A stretch of DNA of 35,309 nucleotides from JAUIAI01 sp049680625 (lineage in GTDB: Bacteria; Pseudomonadota; Gammaproteobacteria; Burkholderiales; Burkholderiaceae_E): contig JBAUID010000106.1 in the NCBI GenBank assembly GCA_049680625.1, positions 1 through 35,309 on the forward strand, in the 5' to 3' direction. Both the position numbers and the translations under genes were made by a program. Shown here piece after piece: positions 8,581 through 17,787 of the stretch. The notes beneath the pieces were generated by a model. It was not told the DNA's origin, did no database searches, and saw only the letters and a list, made by a program, of their open reading frames with translations. Positions within the stretch are counted from its first letter, which is position 1. Every line of letters begins with the position of its first letter.

Positions 8581-9576
8581 TCACCCATCCATCCAGTGTG
8601 ATGCTGCCCACTGAGCGGTAGCTAATTTCCAGAACTGCGTCAGCGAGTTTGCCGACACCACCGGTAGCTCCAGGTGAACCAATGCCTCATTGAGCAACGC
8701 AATACGTTGTCCGGTTGTCCCGTCCGTGACAACAGCCGGTGCGCCGTTTTGTTTCGACAGCTTCAACCCATGGGTGTCGTTCAATACAGGTATGTGCAAA
8801 GTGGTCGGTGGTGAAATACCCAGGCATCGGGCAATATAAACCTGACGGGCCGTCGAATCGGCAAGGTCCTCGCCGCGAACAATACTCGTGATACCGCTAA
8901 AAGCATCGTCAACTACAACGGTTAATTGGTATGTCCACAAGCCGTCGCTACGTCGCACGGTGAAGTCGCCAACCGACTGGTCCAGGCGGCTTGTCTGCAG
9001 ACGCCCGTGGTCAAATCCGCCCGGGCGGTCAGACCAGGTGATCGGTTCTGCGGTAACCCGAAGCCGGCAGGAGATTGCCGCACCCGGATTTTGGACGCCA
9101 TTACGGCAGGTTCCGGGATAAATCTGCAGGTTGCCAGCTGGACTGGTTTCAGAACTTGTAGTGGTGGACACGTTCTGTGCCGGTACTGATGCGGATGCTG
9201 CGGCGGCAATTGCTGCGGCGATGTCGCTACGTGAACACGAGCATGGGTAGACAAGATCTTTACTGATCAGCACGTGGAGCGCGGCCTCATAAGCGGCGTT
9301 GCGCTGACTTTGCCAGATCACGGGTAGATCGGAGGTCATACCGAGCTCTTGCAGTGACCGCAAAATTGCCTGCGCAGCGCCGACTTGTTCGCGCGGGCCG
9401 TCAATGTCGTCGATTCGCACCAGCCATTGGCCGTGGTGTGCCCGCGCGTCCAGGAAACTTGCCAGCGCTGCGATCACCGAACCCAGGTGAAGCGGGCCAG
9501 TTGGTGACGGCGCGAAACGCCCGACGTATTTTGTCTGCTGTGTCTGGGAAGTTTGTAATGCTTGAGATTTATCCAT
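8581..9576 (-). CDS. gluQ: Glutamyl-Q tRNA(Asp) synthetase
   Basis: This 331-residue protein is a glutamyl-tRNA synthetase catalytic domain without the anticodon-binding region, the hallmark of GluQ-RS (YadB). It attaches glutamate to queuosine in the anticodon of tRNA(Asp). It shows GRFAPSPTGPLHLGS (HIGH-like HLGS at 30-33), the RIDDIDGPR segment and a KLSKQNG motif in place of KMSKS. YPCSCSR plus the later YPGTCR supply the Cys/Tyr zinc site. A low-complexity insertion rich in Ala, Ser and Thr (around residues 112-140) sits between the zinc-ligand halves. It is divergent from the flavodoxin gene. Confidence 0.93.
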   Translation of the reverse strand: MDKSQALQTSQTQQTKYVGRFAPSPTGPLHLGSVIAALASFLDARAHHGQWLVRIDDIDGPREQVGAAQAILRSLQELGMTSDLPVIWQSQRNAAYEAALHVLISKDLVYPCSCSRSDIAAAIAAAASASVPAQNVSTTTSSETSPAGNLQIYPGTCRNGVQNPGAAISCRLRVTAEPITWSDRPGGFDHGRLQTSRLDQSVGDFTVRRSDGLWTYQLTVVVDDAFSGITSIVRGEDLADSTARQVYIARCLGISPPTTLHIPVLNDTHGLKLSKQNGAPAVVTDGTTGQRIALLNEALVHLELPVVSANSLTQFWKLATAQWAASHWMDG

Positions 9577-9666
9577 ACCGCAATTGTTGAAACACTATCT
9601 GACTGATTAGGTTCCCGGCTACACTGGATCCGACAAATCCTATTGTGTATTGAGCTTACCCGAACC

Positions 9667-10257
9667 ATGCCGATGACCAAACCCGCTCCAACCGTTGTAA
9701 TTGCCTTTCATTCCGGCTACGGCCACACAACCGTGCTTGCCGATGCCGTAATGCGTGGCGCCCGTCACGCCGGGGCGCAGTCTGAGTTGCTTGACGTGTC
9801 AGCCATTAACGACAAAGGATGGCAACAACTTAAGAGTGCCAACGCCATTGTCTTCGGGTCTCCAACTTACATGGGTTCTGTGTCCGGCCCTTTTAAGGTG
9901 TTTGCCGACGAAACCGCCAAAGTTTGGTTTACGCAGGGCTGGAAAGACAAAATTGCCGGCGGGTTCACTTGTTCAATGTCCATGAGTGGGGACAAGTTTT
10001 CAACCTTGACTTATCTCGTCACCCTGGCAATGCAACACGGCATGATTTGGGTTGGCACGGCAATGATGCCGTCTGCTGAGCCGGGGGACCCGGATGCCAA
10101 AAACCGCCTCGGGTCTTATCTCGGGGTGATGGCCCAGGCTGATAACAGCCCTCCGGAAGAAAGCCCGCCACAGGGCGATATTGACACCGCATTCAGTTAC
10201 GGTGAGCGCATCGCCCGTGTTGCCCAAATGACGGGCTTGTCTGGCGAGGCAGGGTGA
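9667..10257 (+). CDS. Flavodoxin-family NAD(P)H-dependent oxidoreductase (WrbA-like)
   Basis: This protein of about 196 residues has a flavodoxin fold. FHSGYGHT near the N-terminus is the FMN-phosphate loop, and FGSPTYMGSVSGPFK is the second FMN-binding segment found in WrbA and related quinone oxidoreductases. I chose ATG 9667; ATG 9673 is equally possible, and a TTG at 9643 is in frame but lies in sequence that looks like leader. None has a good Shine-Dalgarno. It probably carries out two-electron reduction of quinones or flavin-dependent reductions. It lies 59 nt upstream of dnaE and could be co-transcribed with it. Confidence 0.82.
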   Translation: MPMTKPAPTVVIAFHSGYGHTTVLADAVMRGARHAGAQSELLDVSAINDKGWQQLKSANAIVFGSPTYMGSVSGPFKVFADETAKVWFTQGWKDKIAGGFTCSMSMSGDKFSTLTYLVTLAMQHGMIWVGTAMMPSAEPGDPDAKNRLGSYLGVMAQADNSPPEESPPQGDIDTAFSYGERIARVAQMTGLSGEAG

Positions 10258-10316
10258 GTCTCTTGAGTCGCGGTCAATCGACTAGAATGGCGAGATAACT
10301 GACTCACTGAAGCCTG

Positions 10317-13300
10317 ATGCCTGCTCCGTCTTTTGTCCATCTGCGAATCCATACTGAATTCACCATTTCCGATTCGATAATCCGGGTCGGTCCGCTGATG
10401 AAAAAAGTGGCGGGTGATGGCCAGGTTGCGGTTGCGATGACCGACTTATCCAATATTTATGGTTGGATCAAGTTCTACAAGGCGGCGCGCAAAGCAGGGG
10501 TGAAACCTATCTGTGGCGCCGATTGTTGGGTCACCAATGAAACCGACCGCGACCGACCGTTTCGCGCTTTGCTGCTGGTCACCAATCGGCAGGGGTACTT
10601 ACGCCTGTGCGATTTGTTAAGCCGAGCCTGGCTTGAGAATGAATGGCGCGGCCGTGCAGAAATAATGCCCGAATGGTTTGATGGTGAGCCGGGTCTGAAT
10701 GACGGCTTAATCTTGTTGTCGGGCGCCGCAGCCGGCGATGTTGGTCAGGCGTTATTGGGGAACAATCGTCAACAAGCGGTTGAATGTGCTCAGCTTTGGC
10801 AGCACAGATTCCCCGGCGCCTTTTTTATCGAGGTGCAACGTGCCGGTCGCGATGACGACGAAGTGCACGTCCGCATGGCTGTACCACTGGCGAATGAGCT
10901 TGGCATCCCGGTAGTGGCTACCCATCCCGCACAATTTCTTGGCCCTGAAGAATATCGATCACACGAAGCACGGGTTTGTATTGCCGAAGGTGAAATTCTG
11001 GCAAACCCGCGACGTCCCAGGCTCTATACCGAAGAGCAATATTTACTGACCCAGGATGAGATGGCGCAGCGGTTTGTTGATTTGCCGCAAGCTGTTGCCA
11101 ACAGCGTACTGATTGCACAACGTTGTTCTCTGCCGATGACACTGGGTAAGCCACAACTGCCCGACTTCCCGACCCCCGATGGCATCAGCCTGGATGATTA
11201 TATGCGCCAGCTTGCCCGCGCCGGCCTGATCGAGCGGATGGTGCAGTTATTTCCGGACGAAGGCGAACGCCAGGCCCGGACAGATGAGTACAGCGCGCGG
11301 CTGGACTACGAATGCAACACGATTGTGCAGATGGGGTTCTCGGGCTACTTCCTGATTGTTGCCGACTTTATCAACTGGGCGAAGCGTGATGGAGTTCCGG
11401 TTGGGCCCGGGCGGGGTTCGGGTGCCGGTTCACTGGTTGCTTATGCGCTGGGCATCACCGACATTGATCCGATTCCCTATGCATTGTTGTTCGAACGCTT
11501 TCTGAACCCCGAACGGGTTTCAATGCCTGACTTTGATATCGACTTTTGCCAGGACAAACGCTACCGCGTTATTGAGTACGTAAGACAACAATACGGTGAG
11601 CAAGCCGTGTCGCAGATTGCTACCTTTGGCACGATGGCATCTAAGGCGGTGATTCGCGATGTCGGTCGCGTCCTGGACATGGGTTACAACTTTTGTGACC
11701 GACTGTCCAAGTTGATCCCCGTTGTCCAGAATAAACCATTGTCACTGGCTAAAGCGCGCGAAGAAGAGCCCTTGCTCAAAGAGCGCGAACAAAAAGAAGA
11801 TGAAGTCAGAGAGTTGCTCGCGCTGGCCGAACCACTTGAGGATTTGACCCGCAATATCGGTATGCATGCTGGCGGGGTACTGATTGCGCCCGGCAAATTA
11901 ACCGATTTTTGTCCGCTCTACAAACAACCGGGCAGTGAAACCAGCGTGGTCAGTCAGTTCGACAAAGATGACGTCGAAGAAGTTGGCCTGGTGAAGTTTG
12001 ACTTCCTTGGCCTACGTAATCTGACCATCATTCAGAATGCTGTCGACGCCATCGCTGAGCGTTATCCAGATTTAAACCTGGACCTGACCCGCCTTGAATT
12101 TACCGACCCCAAGGCCTACCAAATTCTTAAAGAGGCCAATACCACGGCAGTTTTCCAGCTTGAAAGCGAGGGGATGAAAAAGCTCCTTAAGAAACTGGCG
12201 CCTGACCGATTTGAAGACATCATCGCTGTGCTTGCCCTGTACCGCCCGGGGCCATTAGGCTCTGGCATGGTGGACGACTTTATTCTTCGTAAGAAGGGTC
12301 AGCAATCGATTGATTACTTCCATCCTGATCTGCAGCAGACACTTGAGCCGACATATGGTGTGATTGTCTATCAGGAACAAGTGATGCAGATCGCCCAGAT
12401 TATCGGTGGGTATACACTGGGTGGTGCCGACTTGCTGCGCCGGGCGATGGGTAAGAAAAAAGCCGAAGAGATGGCCAAGCACCGCGACATCTTTGTTACC
12501 GGTGCGAAAAACAACAATTACGACGAAGCCCTGGCCAACAAACTATTTGACCTGATGGCGATGTTTGCCGAATACGGCTTTAACAAGTCACATACTGCGG
12601 CTTATGCGGTTGTCACCTACCAGACGGCATGGCTCAAAGCTCACTATCCATCAGAGTTTTTTGCCGGCACCTTGTCCTCTGATATGTCTGATTCTGACAA
12701 AGTACGTTTATTTGTCAGTGATGCACGCAAGAACAAGGTTGAGGTATTACCGCCTGATATCAACGAGTCGCGATGGCAGTTTGTTGCCGTTGATACTCGA
12801 ATCGTCCGATACGGGCTCGGCGCGGTCAAAGGTGCCGGTGAAGCCGGTATCGAACACCTCATTCGATTGCGCTCAGAAACGCCGTTTAGCAGCCTGGCCG
12901 ATTTTTGCAATCGGGTCGATCGAAAGTTGGTCAACAAGCGCTCGGTGGAAGCACTGATTCGCGCTGGTGCATTTGATGCCATCGATTCGAACCGGGCGGA
13001 ACTATTGGCTAATGTCGGCCCTGCGATGGCGTTGGCTGAAACCACTGCGGAAGCAATTAACCAGGTCAGCTTGTTTGGCGAACAAGAGCCAAGCGATGCT
13101 GGTGCTGCCATTTGGCGCGCAACACCCGAGTGGGGTGAACGTCAGCGTTTGCAGGAAGAAAAATCCGCCCTGGGTTTCTTTCTTAGTGGACATTTATTCT
13201 CCGCATTCGAAGCTGAGGTGCGGCGTTTCGTGACAACAAAAATTGGTTCGGTACAGCCAGCTAACAATGTGATCTGGCTCGCCGGTGTGGTAACCGGCAT

Positions 13301-13772
13301 CCGCACTCAAATGACACGCCGCGGAAAAATGGTATTTGTCACCCTGGATGACGATAGCGGCAGCATTGACTTGTCAATTTACGACGAAGTCTACGAAGCC
13401 AGCCGTCAATGGGTGCGTGAAGATGAGTTGCTTGTTGTCAGTGCCAAGGTCAGCCGGGATGATTATTCCGGGGGCTACCGGGCAGTGGCTGACCGGATTC
13501 TCGACTTGACCGGCGCGCGGCACGAATTTGCCAAAGCGTTGCGGGTGCGCCTCAATGGCAATGCCTGTGGCATCCAGCTAAAGAAACAAATCAACGAGTT
13601 TCGTTGTGACCCGCAACAAGGCGGGTGCCATCTTGAAATCGAATACCAGCGTGAGGACGCGGCTTGTGTTGTGCGCCTGCCAGATGACTGGCGTTTGCGT
13701 ATGGACGACACTTTGCTTATTAATCTTCGTTCCTGGCTGGATAATTCCAGTGTGGAAGTTGTCTATCAGTAG
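10317..13772 (+). CDS. dnaE: DNA polymerase III subunit alpha
   Basis: This 1151-residue protein is the replicative polymerase, close to the E. coli DnaE length (1160). It has an N-terminal PHP domain, then the C-family polymerase core with GPGRGSGAGS and the catalytic PDFDID segment (Asp405, Asp407). A third acid, Asp562, lies in VKFDFLGLRN. The helix-hairpin-helix and beta-binding region is followed by an OB-fold beginning near WLAGVVTGIRTQMTRRG. It acts in the polymerase III holoenzyme at the replication fork. The N-terminus (SFVHLRIHTEFTI) and TDLSNIYGWIKFYKAA resemble betaproteobacterial forms. The gene looks intact. Confidence 0.97.
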   Translation: MPAPSFVHLRIHTEFTISDSIIRVGPLMKKVAGDGQVAVAMTDLSNIYGWIKFYKAARKAGVKPICGADCWVTNETDRDRPFRALLLVTNRQGYLRLCDLLSRAWLENEWRGRAEIMPEWFDGEPGLNDGLILLSGAAAGDVGQALLGNNRQQAVECAQLWQHRFPGAFFIEVQRAGRDDDEVHVRMAVPLANELGIPVVATHPAQFLGPEEYRSHEARVCIAEGEILANPRRPRLYTEEQYLLTQDEMAQRFVDLPQAVANSVLIAQRCSLPMTLGKPQLPDFPTPDGISLDDYMRQLARAGLIERMVQLFPDEGERQARTDEYSARLDYECNTIVQMGFSGYFLIVADFINWAKRDGVPVGPGRGSGAGSLVAYALGITDIDPIPYALLFERFLNPERVSMPDFDIDFCQDKRYRVIEYVRQQYGEQAVSQIATFGTMASKAVIRDVGRVLDMGYNFCDRLSKLIPVVQNKPLSLAKAREEEPLLKEREQKEDEVRELLALAEPLEDLTRNIGMHAGGVLIAPGKLTDFCPLYKQPGSETSVVSQFDKDDVEEVGLVKFDFLGLRNLTIIQNAVDAIAERYPDLNLDLTRLEFTDPKAYQILKEANTTAVFQLESEGMKKLLKKLAPDRFEDIIAVLALYRPGPLGSGMVDDFILRKKGQQSIDYFHPDLQQTLEPTYGVIVYQEQVMQIAQIIGGYTLGGADLLRRAMGKKKAEEMAKHRDIFVTGAKNNNYDEALANKLFDLMAMFAEYGFNKSHTAAYAVVTYQTAWLKAHYPSEFFAGTLSSDMSDSDKVRLFVSDARKNKVEVLPPDINESRWQFVAVDTRIVRYGLGAVKGAGEAGIEHLIRLRSETPFSSLADFCNRVDRKLVNKRSVEALIRAGAFDAIDSNRAELLANVGPAMALAETTAEAINQVSLFGEQEPSDAGAAIWRATPEWGERQRLQEEKSALGFFLSGHLFSAFEAEVRRFVTTKIGSVQPANNVIWLAGVVTGIRTQMTRRGKMVFVTLDDDSGSIDLSIYDEVYEASRQWVREDELLVVSAKVSRDDYSGGYRAVADRILDLTGARHEFAKALRVRLNGNACGIQLKKQINEFRCDPQQGGCHLEIEYQREDAACVVRLPDDWRLRMDDTLLINLRSWLDNSSVEVVYQ

Positions 13773-13826
13773 GCAATCAGTGAACTCACCTGGCTCCGTG
13801 ACGGGGCTGCATCCAGGCAGATTTGT

Positions 13827-15566
13827 TTGAAAGAAAGTCTCGAAGTCTATTGGCGACTGCTCGGCTATACGCGACCGTACCGGCTGGGCTTCATCATCGC
13901 TATCGTTGGTATGGTGATTGCGGCGCTGACAGAGCCTTTTTTTCCGGCGTTAATGAAGCCGTTGCTTGATGACGGGTTTGTCAATGGCAATGGATTGCCG
14001 CTTTGGGCCGTTCCTGTGGGTTTGATTGGGGTTTTTCTGGTGCGCGGTATTGCCAGTTTTATCAGCGCCTATGGTTTGGCCTGGGTAGCCAACAAGGTAT
14101 TGATCGATTTGCGCCGTCAGATGTTCAGCCATGTCATGCATTTGCCAAACGAAGAGTTTCAGCGCGACGCGTCGGGACTGATCGTTTCGAAGATCGTTTT
14201 TGAAGTGACCAATGTGATGGGTGCGGCCACCAAAGTACTGACCGTTGTTATTAAAGACTCGCTGATCGTGCTGGGCTTGTTGGCATGGTTGTTTTATCTG
14301 AACTGGAAACTGACCCTGGTGGCTTTATTGCTTATTCCCGTGACCGCCGGGGTAATTACTATCTATAGCCGTCGCATGCGTGTTTTGGCGCGACGCAATA
14401 TGAAGCAAACCGGTGAGCTGACCCGGGTTGTTCAGGAGGCCGTTCAGGGGTACAAGGTGGTCAAAATTTTTGGTGGCTACCAACAGGAAGCCGGTATTTT
14501 CGAAGCCAGTGCCGAAAAGTTGCGCAGTTTTGCCATGCGGATGACGGTTGCCGGTGCCGCCACGGTGCCAATTACCCAGTTATTTGCCTCAGTCGCCGTG
14601 TCAGTGGTGGTGACTTTTGCGCTAATACAATCAAGCAATAATCAAACGACTGTGGGCGGTTTTGTATCTTTCATAACCGCCATGCTGATGTTGCTGGCAC
14701 CGCTTAAGCGCCTGGCGGACGTTAACGCAGAATTACAGCGCGGGCTGGCGGCGGCGGAAGGTGTTTTTGAGCTGCTGGATAAAGCACCGGAAAATGATAC
14801 CGGCACGGTTGAGCTTGCGCGAGCCGACGGACGAATAACTTTTGAGAACGTTAGCTTCAGGCACTTTGAGGCCGAATCTGATGCGCTGAGCGACATCAAC
14901 CTGGACATCAACCCCGGAGAAGTCATTGCCCTGGTCGGTTCGTCAGGGGCCGGAAAGAGTTCGATGATTAACCTGTTGCCACGACTGGGCCATCCAACCA
15001 GCGGGAAGATCCTGCTCGACGGCATTGCGCTGAACGATTTGAAGCTAGAGTCATTGCGCGCGCAGCTCGGACTGGTAAGCCAGGATGTTGTGCTGTTTAA
15101 TGATTCGGTGCGGGCCAATGTTACTTTCGGTTGTGATGAAGTGCCGTCCGATGAAGTTGTCTGGGAGGCGTTGCGTCATGCTGCATTGGAGAGCCACATT
15201 CGCAGTCTGGACGATGGCCTGGATCATCAGATTGGCGAAGGGGGCTCACGGTTATCGGGTGGGCAGAGACAGCGCCTTGCCATTGCCCGGGCGTTGCTCA
15301 AAGATCCGCCGGTTTTACTGCTTGACGAAGCAACCTCTGCATTGGATTCGCGTACGGAGCGGGAAGTTCAGCTAGCGCTGGAGCGATTGATGACAAACCG
15401 AACCACTCTCATTGTTGCCCATCGGTTGTCCACAATTGAACGCGCAAATCGTATTGTTGTTATGGACAAGGGTCGAATTATCGAAATCGGCTCACATGCC
15501 GAATTGCTGGCACGCGACGGTGCCTACGCCAGCCTGCACAAGCTTCAGATGGCGACACCGTCCTGA
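13827..15566 (+). CDS. msbA: Lipid A export ABC transporter/permease
   Basis: This 579-residue half-transporter has six predicted membrane helices (to about residue 310) followed by an ATPase domain: Walker A GSSGAGKSS from residue 371, signature LSGGQ at 476-480, Walker B LLLDEATSALD and the AHRLST H-loop. Length, the N-terminal YWRLLGYTRPYR and overall layout match MsbA, which flips core-lipid A across the inner membrane. The start is TTG at 13827 with an AGGCAG upstream. It follows dnaE by 54 nt. Sequence alone cannot exclude another lipid-exporting ABC half-transporter, but MsbA is the best reading. Confidence 0.9.
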   Translation: MKESLEVYWRLLGYTRPYRLGFIIAIVGMVIAALTEPFFPALMKPLLDDGFVNGNGLPLWAVPVGLIGVFLVRGIASFISAYGLAWVANKVLIDLRRQMFSHVMHLPNEEFQRDASGLIVSKIVFEVTNVMGAATKVLTVVIKDSLIVLGLLAWLFYLNWKLTLVALLLIPVTAGVITIYSRRMRVLARRNMKQTGELTRVVQEAVQGYKVVKIFGGYQQEAGIFEASAEKLRSFAMRMTVAGAATVPITQLFASVAVSVVVTFALIQSSNNQTTVGGFVSFITAMLMLLAPLKRLADVNAELQRGLAAAEGVFELLDKAPENDTGTVELARADGRITFENVSFRHFEAESDALSDINLDINPGEVIALVGSSGAGKSSMINLLPRLGHPTSGKILLDGIALNDLKLESLRAQLGLVSQDVVLFNDSVRANVTFGCDEVPSDEVVWEALRHAALESHIRSLDDGLDHQIGEGGSRLSGGQRQRLAIARALLKDPPVLLLDEATSALDSRTEREVQLALERLMTNRTTLIVAHRLSTIERANRIVVMDKGRIIEIGSHAELLARDGAYASLHKLQMATPS

Positions 15567-15640
15567 GCACTTCAGGCTGACAAAATCTGTTATCTTTTAG
15601 CCAGCCATTTGCACCAACACAAATAGTTTCAGGAAAACCA

Positions 15641-16171
15641 ATGCCAGTAGAAAAACCCGATTCAGACGCTCGGATGCCGTATCAGTTACCCATGCCGCCA
15701 GATGCCTTACCGGAAATTGTTATTCCCGATGCAATATCTGCGAACGACGACCGGATGTGGGTGAAGCAGGCTGAAAACGTATTTTTTCGTCCGCTTTGTC
15801 TGAACCGATCCCAGGGTTACTGGATGAACCTGTTGAAAGTCACTAAATCGGGCGTACTTTCGCGTCACCGTCATCCAAATGCCGTCCATGGTTTTGTGCT
15901 TAAGGGTCACTGGCATTATCTTGAGCACGACTGGGTAGCCACTGAGGGCGGTTACGTCTTTGAGCCCCCGGGCGAAACCCACACCTTGGTAGTTCCCGAT
16001 GATGTTGACGAGATGATTACCTATTTTCAGGTCAACGGCGTGATGTTCTATGTTGATCCGTACGGCAATCACGTGGGTTATGAAGATGTCTTTACCAAAA
16101 TCGACATGTGTCGGGCCCATTTTGAAAAAGTCGGTTTGGGTGCTGACTACGTCGACAATTTCATTCGCTAA
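15641..16171 (+). CDS. Cupin dioxygenase of the 2,4'-dihydroxyacetophenone dioxygenase (DAD) type
   Basis: This 176-residue single-domain cupin has the metal-binding pattern expected of the DAD family: SRHRHPNAVHGFVLKGH (His76, His78 and nearby His83) and the second motif PPGETHTL (Glu112, His114). DAD cleaves a C-C bond in 2,4'-dihydroxyacetophenone using iron and oxygen; whether this protein uses that substrate is unknown. The start at 15641 has AGGAA eight bases upstream. It is 69 nt from the RraA-like gene on the same strand, so the pair may act in one pathway, perhaps breakdown of an aromatic or keto compound. Confidence 0.82.
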   Translation: MPVEKPDSDARMPYQLPMPPDALPEIVIPDAISANDDRMWVKQAENVFFRPLCLNRSQGYWMNLLKVTKSGVLSRHRHPNAVHGFVLKGHWHYLEHDWVATEGGYVFEPPGETHTLVVPDDVDEMITYFQVNGVMFYVDPYGNHVGYEDVFTKIDMCRAHFEKVGLGADYVDNFIR

Positions 16172-16240
16172 TTCACTTTCTAAAAGCCAGGCCGGGATGT
16201 TTCACCGCTTGTCAGCACAAAAATTTTTGAGGAAGCTGAT

Positions 16241-16975
16241 ATGAAGGTTTCGAAAGAAGTTGTTGATCAACTGGCCCAGGTGACAACAGCAACCCTGTCT
16301 ACCCTGATGCTGAAGGATCATGGGTTGGCCAATACCTGTATTCGGAATGTTCGACTGGTCAACGAAGACGGTAAAGGGATGGCTGGGCCTGCCTACACGA
16401 TGCGCTATTTGCCCGGCCGCGAAGACTTGCTGCCTGAACAATGGCTGAACCATCCGAACAACCTGATGCGTGTGAGCGTTGAATCGATGTCGGCGGGGGT
16501 TATCGTGGTTATGGACAGTTCAGTTCACGACGATGTTGGATTGCTCGGTGGTAACCTGTTGGCCCGCATGATATGCCGCGGGGTAGGGGGAGTCGTTGCC
16601 GATGGCGGTATGCGCGATCGGGACGAAATCCGATCGATGCCAATCCCGGTTTATTGCCGGTCGATAGTGGTACCAACCAGCTTCCCGTCTCTGATGTTGG
16701 CCGGTGTTCAGGAATCCGTTTCATGCGGCGGGGTGACGGTGTTCCCGGATGACATTATTGTTGGTGATGCTGATGGCGTGGTGGTTGTGCCGGCACATCT
16801 GGCAGAATCACTTGCAGTCGCTGGCCTTGCATTGGACGGTATTGAGCAATGGGTTCATCTTCGCTTGATGGCGGGCGCGGCGCTTGATGGCTTATATCCG
16901 CCTGATGAACAGTCGACTGCCCAATACCATGCATGGGTCGAAGCGGGGCGACCTGCCGATCGGTTGATCGTGTAG
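16241..16975 (+). CDS. RraA-like / HMG-aldolase-fold protein
   Basis: This 244-residue protein has the RraA/4-hydroxy-4-methyl-2-oxoglutarate aldolase signature: LLGGNLLARMICRG (GGN at 103-105) followed by GVVADGGMRDRDE with Asp121, Arg125 and Asp126. In aldolase members these bind a divalent metal and pyruvate-type ligands. In E. coli RraA the same fold regulates RNase E and lacks the enzyme activity. The retained G-x-R-D arrangement and the extended C-terminus (VHLRLMAG onward) favour an enzymatic role here. The start is supported by GAGGAAGC upstream. It ends 5 nt from the convergent PP2C gene. Confidence 0.82.
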   Translation: MKVSKEVVDQLAQVTTATLSTLMLKDHGLANTCIRNVRLVNEDGKGMAGPAYTMRYLPGREDLLPEQWLNHPNNLMRVSVESMSAGVIVVMDSSVHDDVGLLGGNLLARMICRGVGGVVADGGMRDRDEIRSMPIPVYCRSIVVPTSFPSLMLAGVQESVSCGGVTVFPDDIIVGDADGVVVVPAHLAESLAVAGLALDGIEQWVHLRLMAGAALDGLYPPDEQSTAQYHAWVEAGRPADRLIV

Positions 16976-16980
16976 CCCGT

Positions 16981-17787
16981 CTAGCGGTGCAGTCGGAACA
17001 TCGCAAATGACAAGTCATCGGGTTTAGAAACTTCACCCGCGTACTCGTCGCTCATCCGGCGGTTAGTCCGACTAAGTAAGCGCCGAGCGGCGGTTGGCAA
17101 CTTGCCGATGCGAATGTCGGCACCAATTTCGTCAACCACGGCATTATCGAATACGCCGTCACTCGCAATAATTACCGTGTCACGCAGATCTAACTGCATT
17201 GGGCTGCCCACTTCAACCGACATGCCCTCAAGCCCAATGGCATTTGAAATAATGTGACGGTCTTCATGACGGATGGCTTCGTGCTCGTCGATAAAACCCG
17301 CTTCTTCAGCATAGCCAATTGGCGAATGAAATACGGTTCTCAGTTTGGTCTTGCCTCGCTGGCCTACAACAAGACAGCCCGAGTCGCCGGCGTGATAAGT
17401 GCGTAGCATTCGGTCAAATATTTCTGCAATGATAAGCGTGCAAGCGGCACCGTTGCCGAGCCCACTAACGCTTTTATGGGCGAGCTCGAACGCGTCAAGA
17501 ATGCTGCTTCGGCTTGAACCGTTATCCGATGAGTCACTTAAACTGCTCAAAACCGACTCAATGGCTAGCCGCGATGCTTCGGCGCCGGCCGGTGACCCGC
17601 CAACCCCGTCGGCCAGCGCAAGAACGCACTGGTTTTCGGACAAATCAATAACGGCTACGCAGTCTTCATTAATTGGTTTTCCTGGCCGCGGCTGGGCAAA
17701 AAGTATTGTCTCGCCCAGGCGGCAGCGAAAACTAACCGGTTCCGAACAATCGGTGTTCAGCAAAGCATGAACCGGCGGAGGCGTCAT
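16981..17787 (-). CDS. PP2C-family protein phosphatase
   Basis: This phosphatase of about 268 residues has the PP2C metal-binding and structural motifs in order: NEDCV, LADGVGGSPAG, GDSG, a late ASDGVFDN and DDLSF near the C-terminus. It should remove phosphate from Ser/Thr residues using two metal ions. I chose ATG 17787 because it overlaps the stop of the upstream kinase gene by 4 nt (ATGA), a common sign of translational coupling; a GTG at 17799 is an in-frame alternative. The pairing with a protein kinase suggests a reversible phosphorylation switch. No regulatory domain beyond the catalytic one is visible. Confidence 0.9.
   Translation of the reverse strand: MTPPPVHALLNTDCSEPVSFRCRLGETILFAQPRPGKPINEDCVAVIDLSENQCVLALADGVGGSPAGAEASRLAIESVLSSLSDSSDNGSSRSSILDAFELAHKSVSGLGNGAACTLIIAEIFDRMLRTYHAGDSGCLVVGQRGKTKLRTVFHSPIGYAEEAGFIDEHEAIRHEDRHIISNAIGLEGMSVEVGSPMQLDLRDTVIIASDGVFDNAVVDEIGADIRIGKLPTAARRLLSRTNRRMSDEYAGEVSKPDDLSFAMFRLHR

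Noticed and set aside
9643..9666. TTG-based earlier start of the flavodoxin
   Set aside because: Adds eight residues before a canonical ATG and has no supporting ribosome-binding site.
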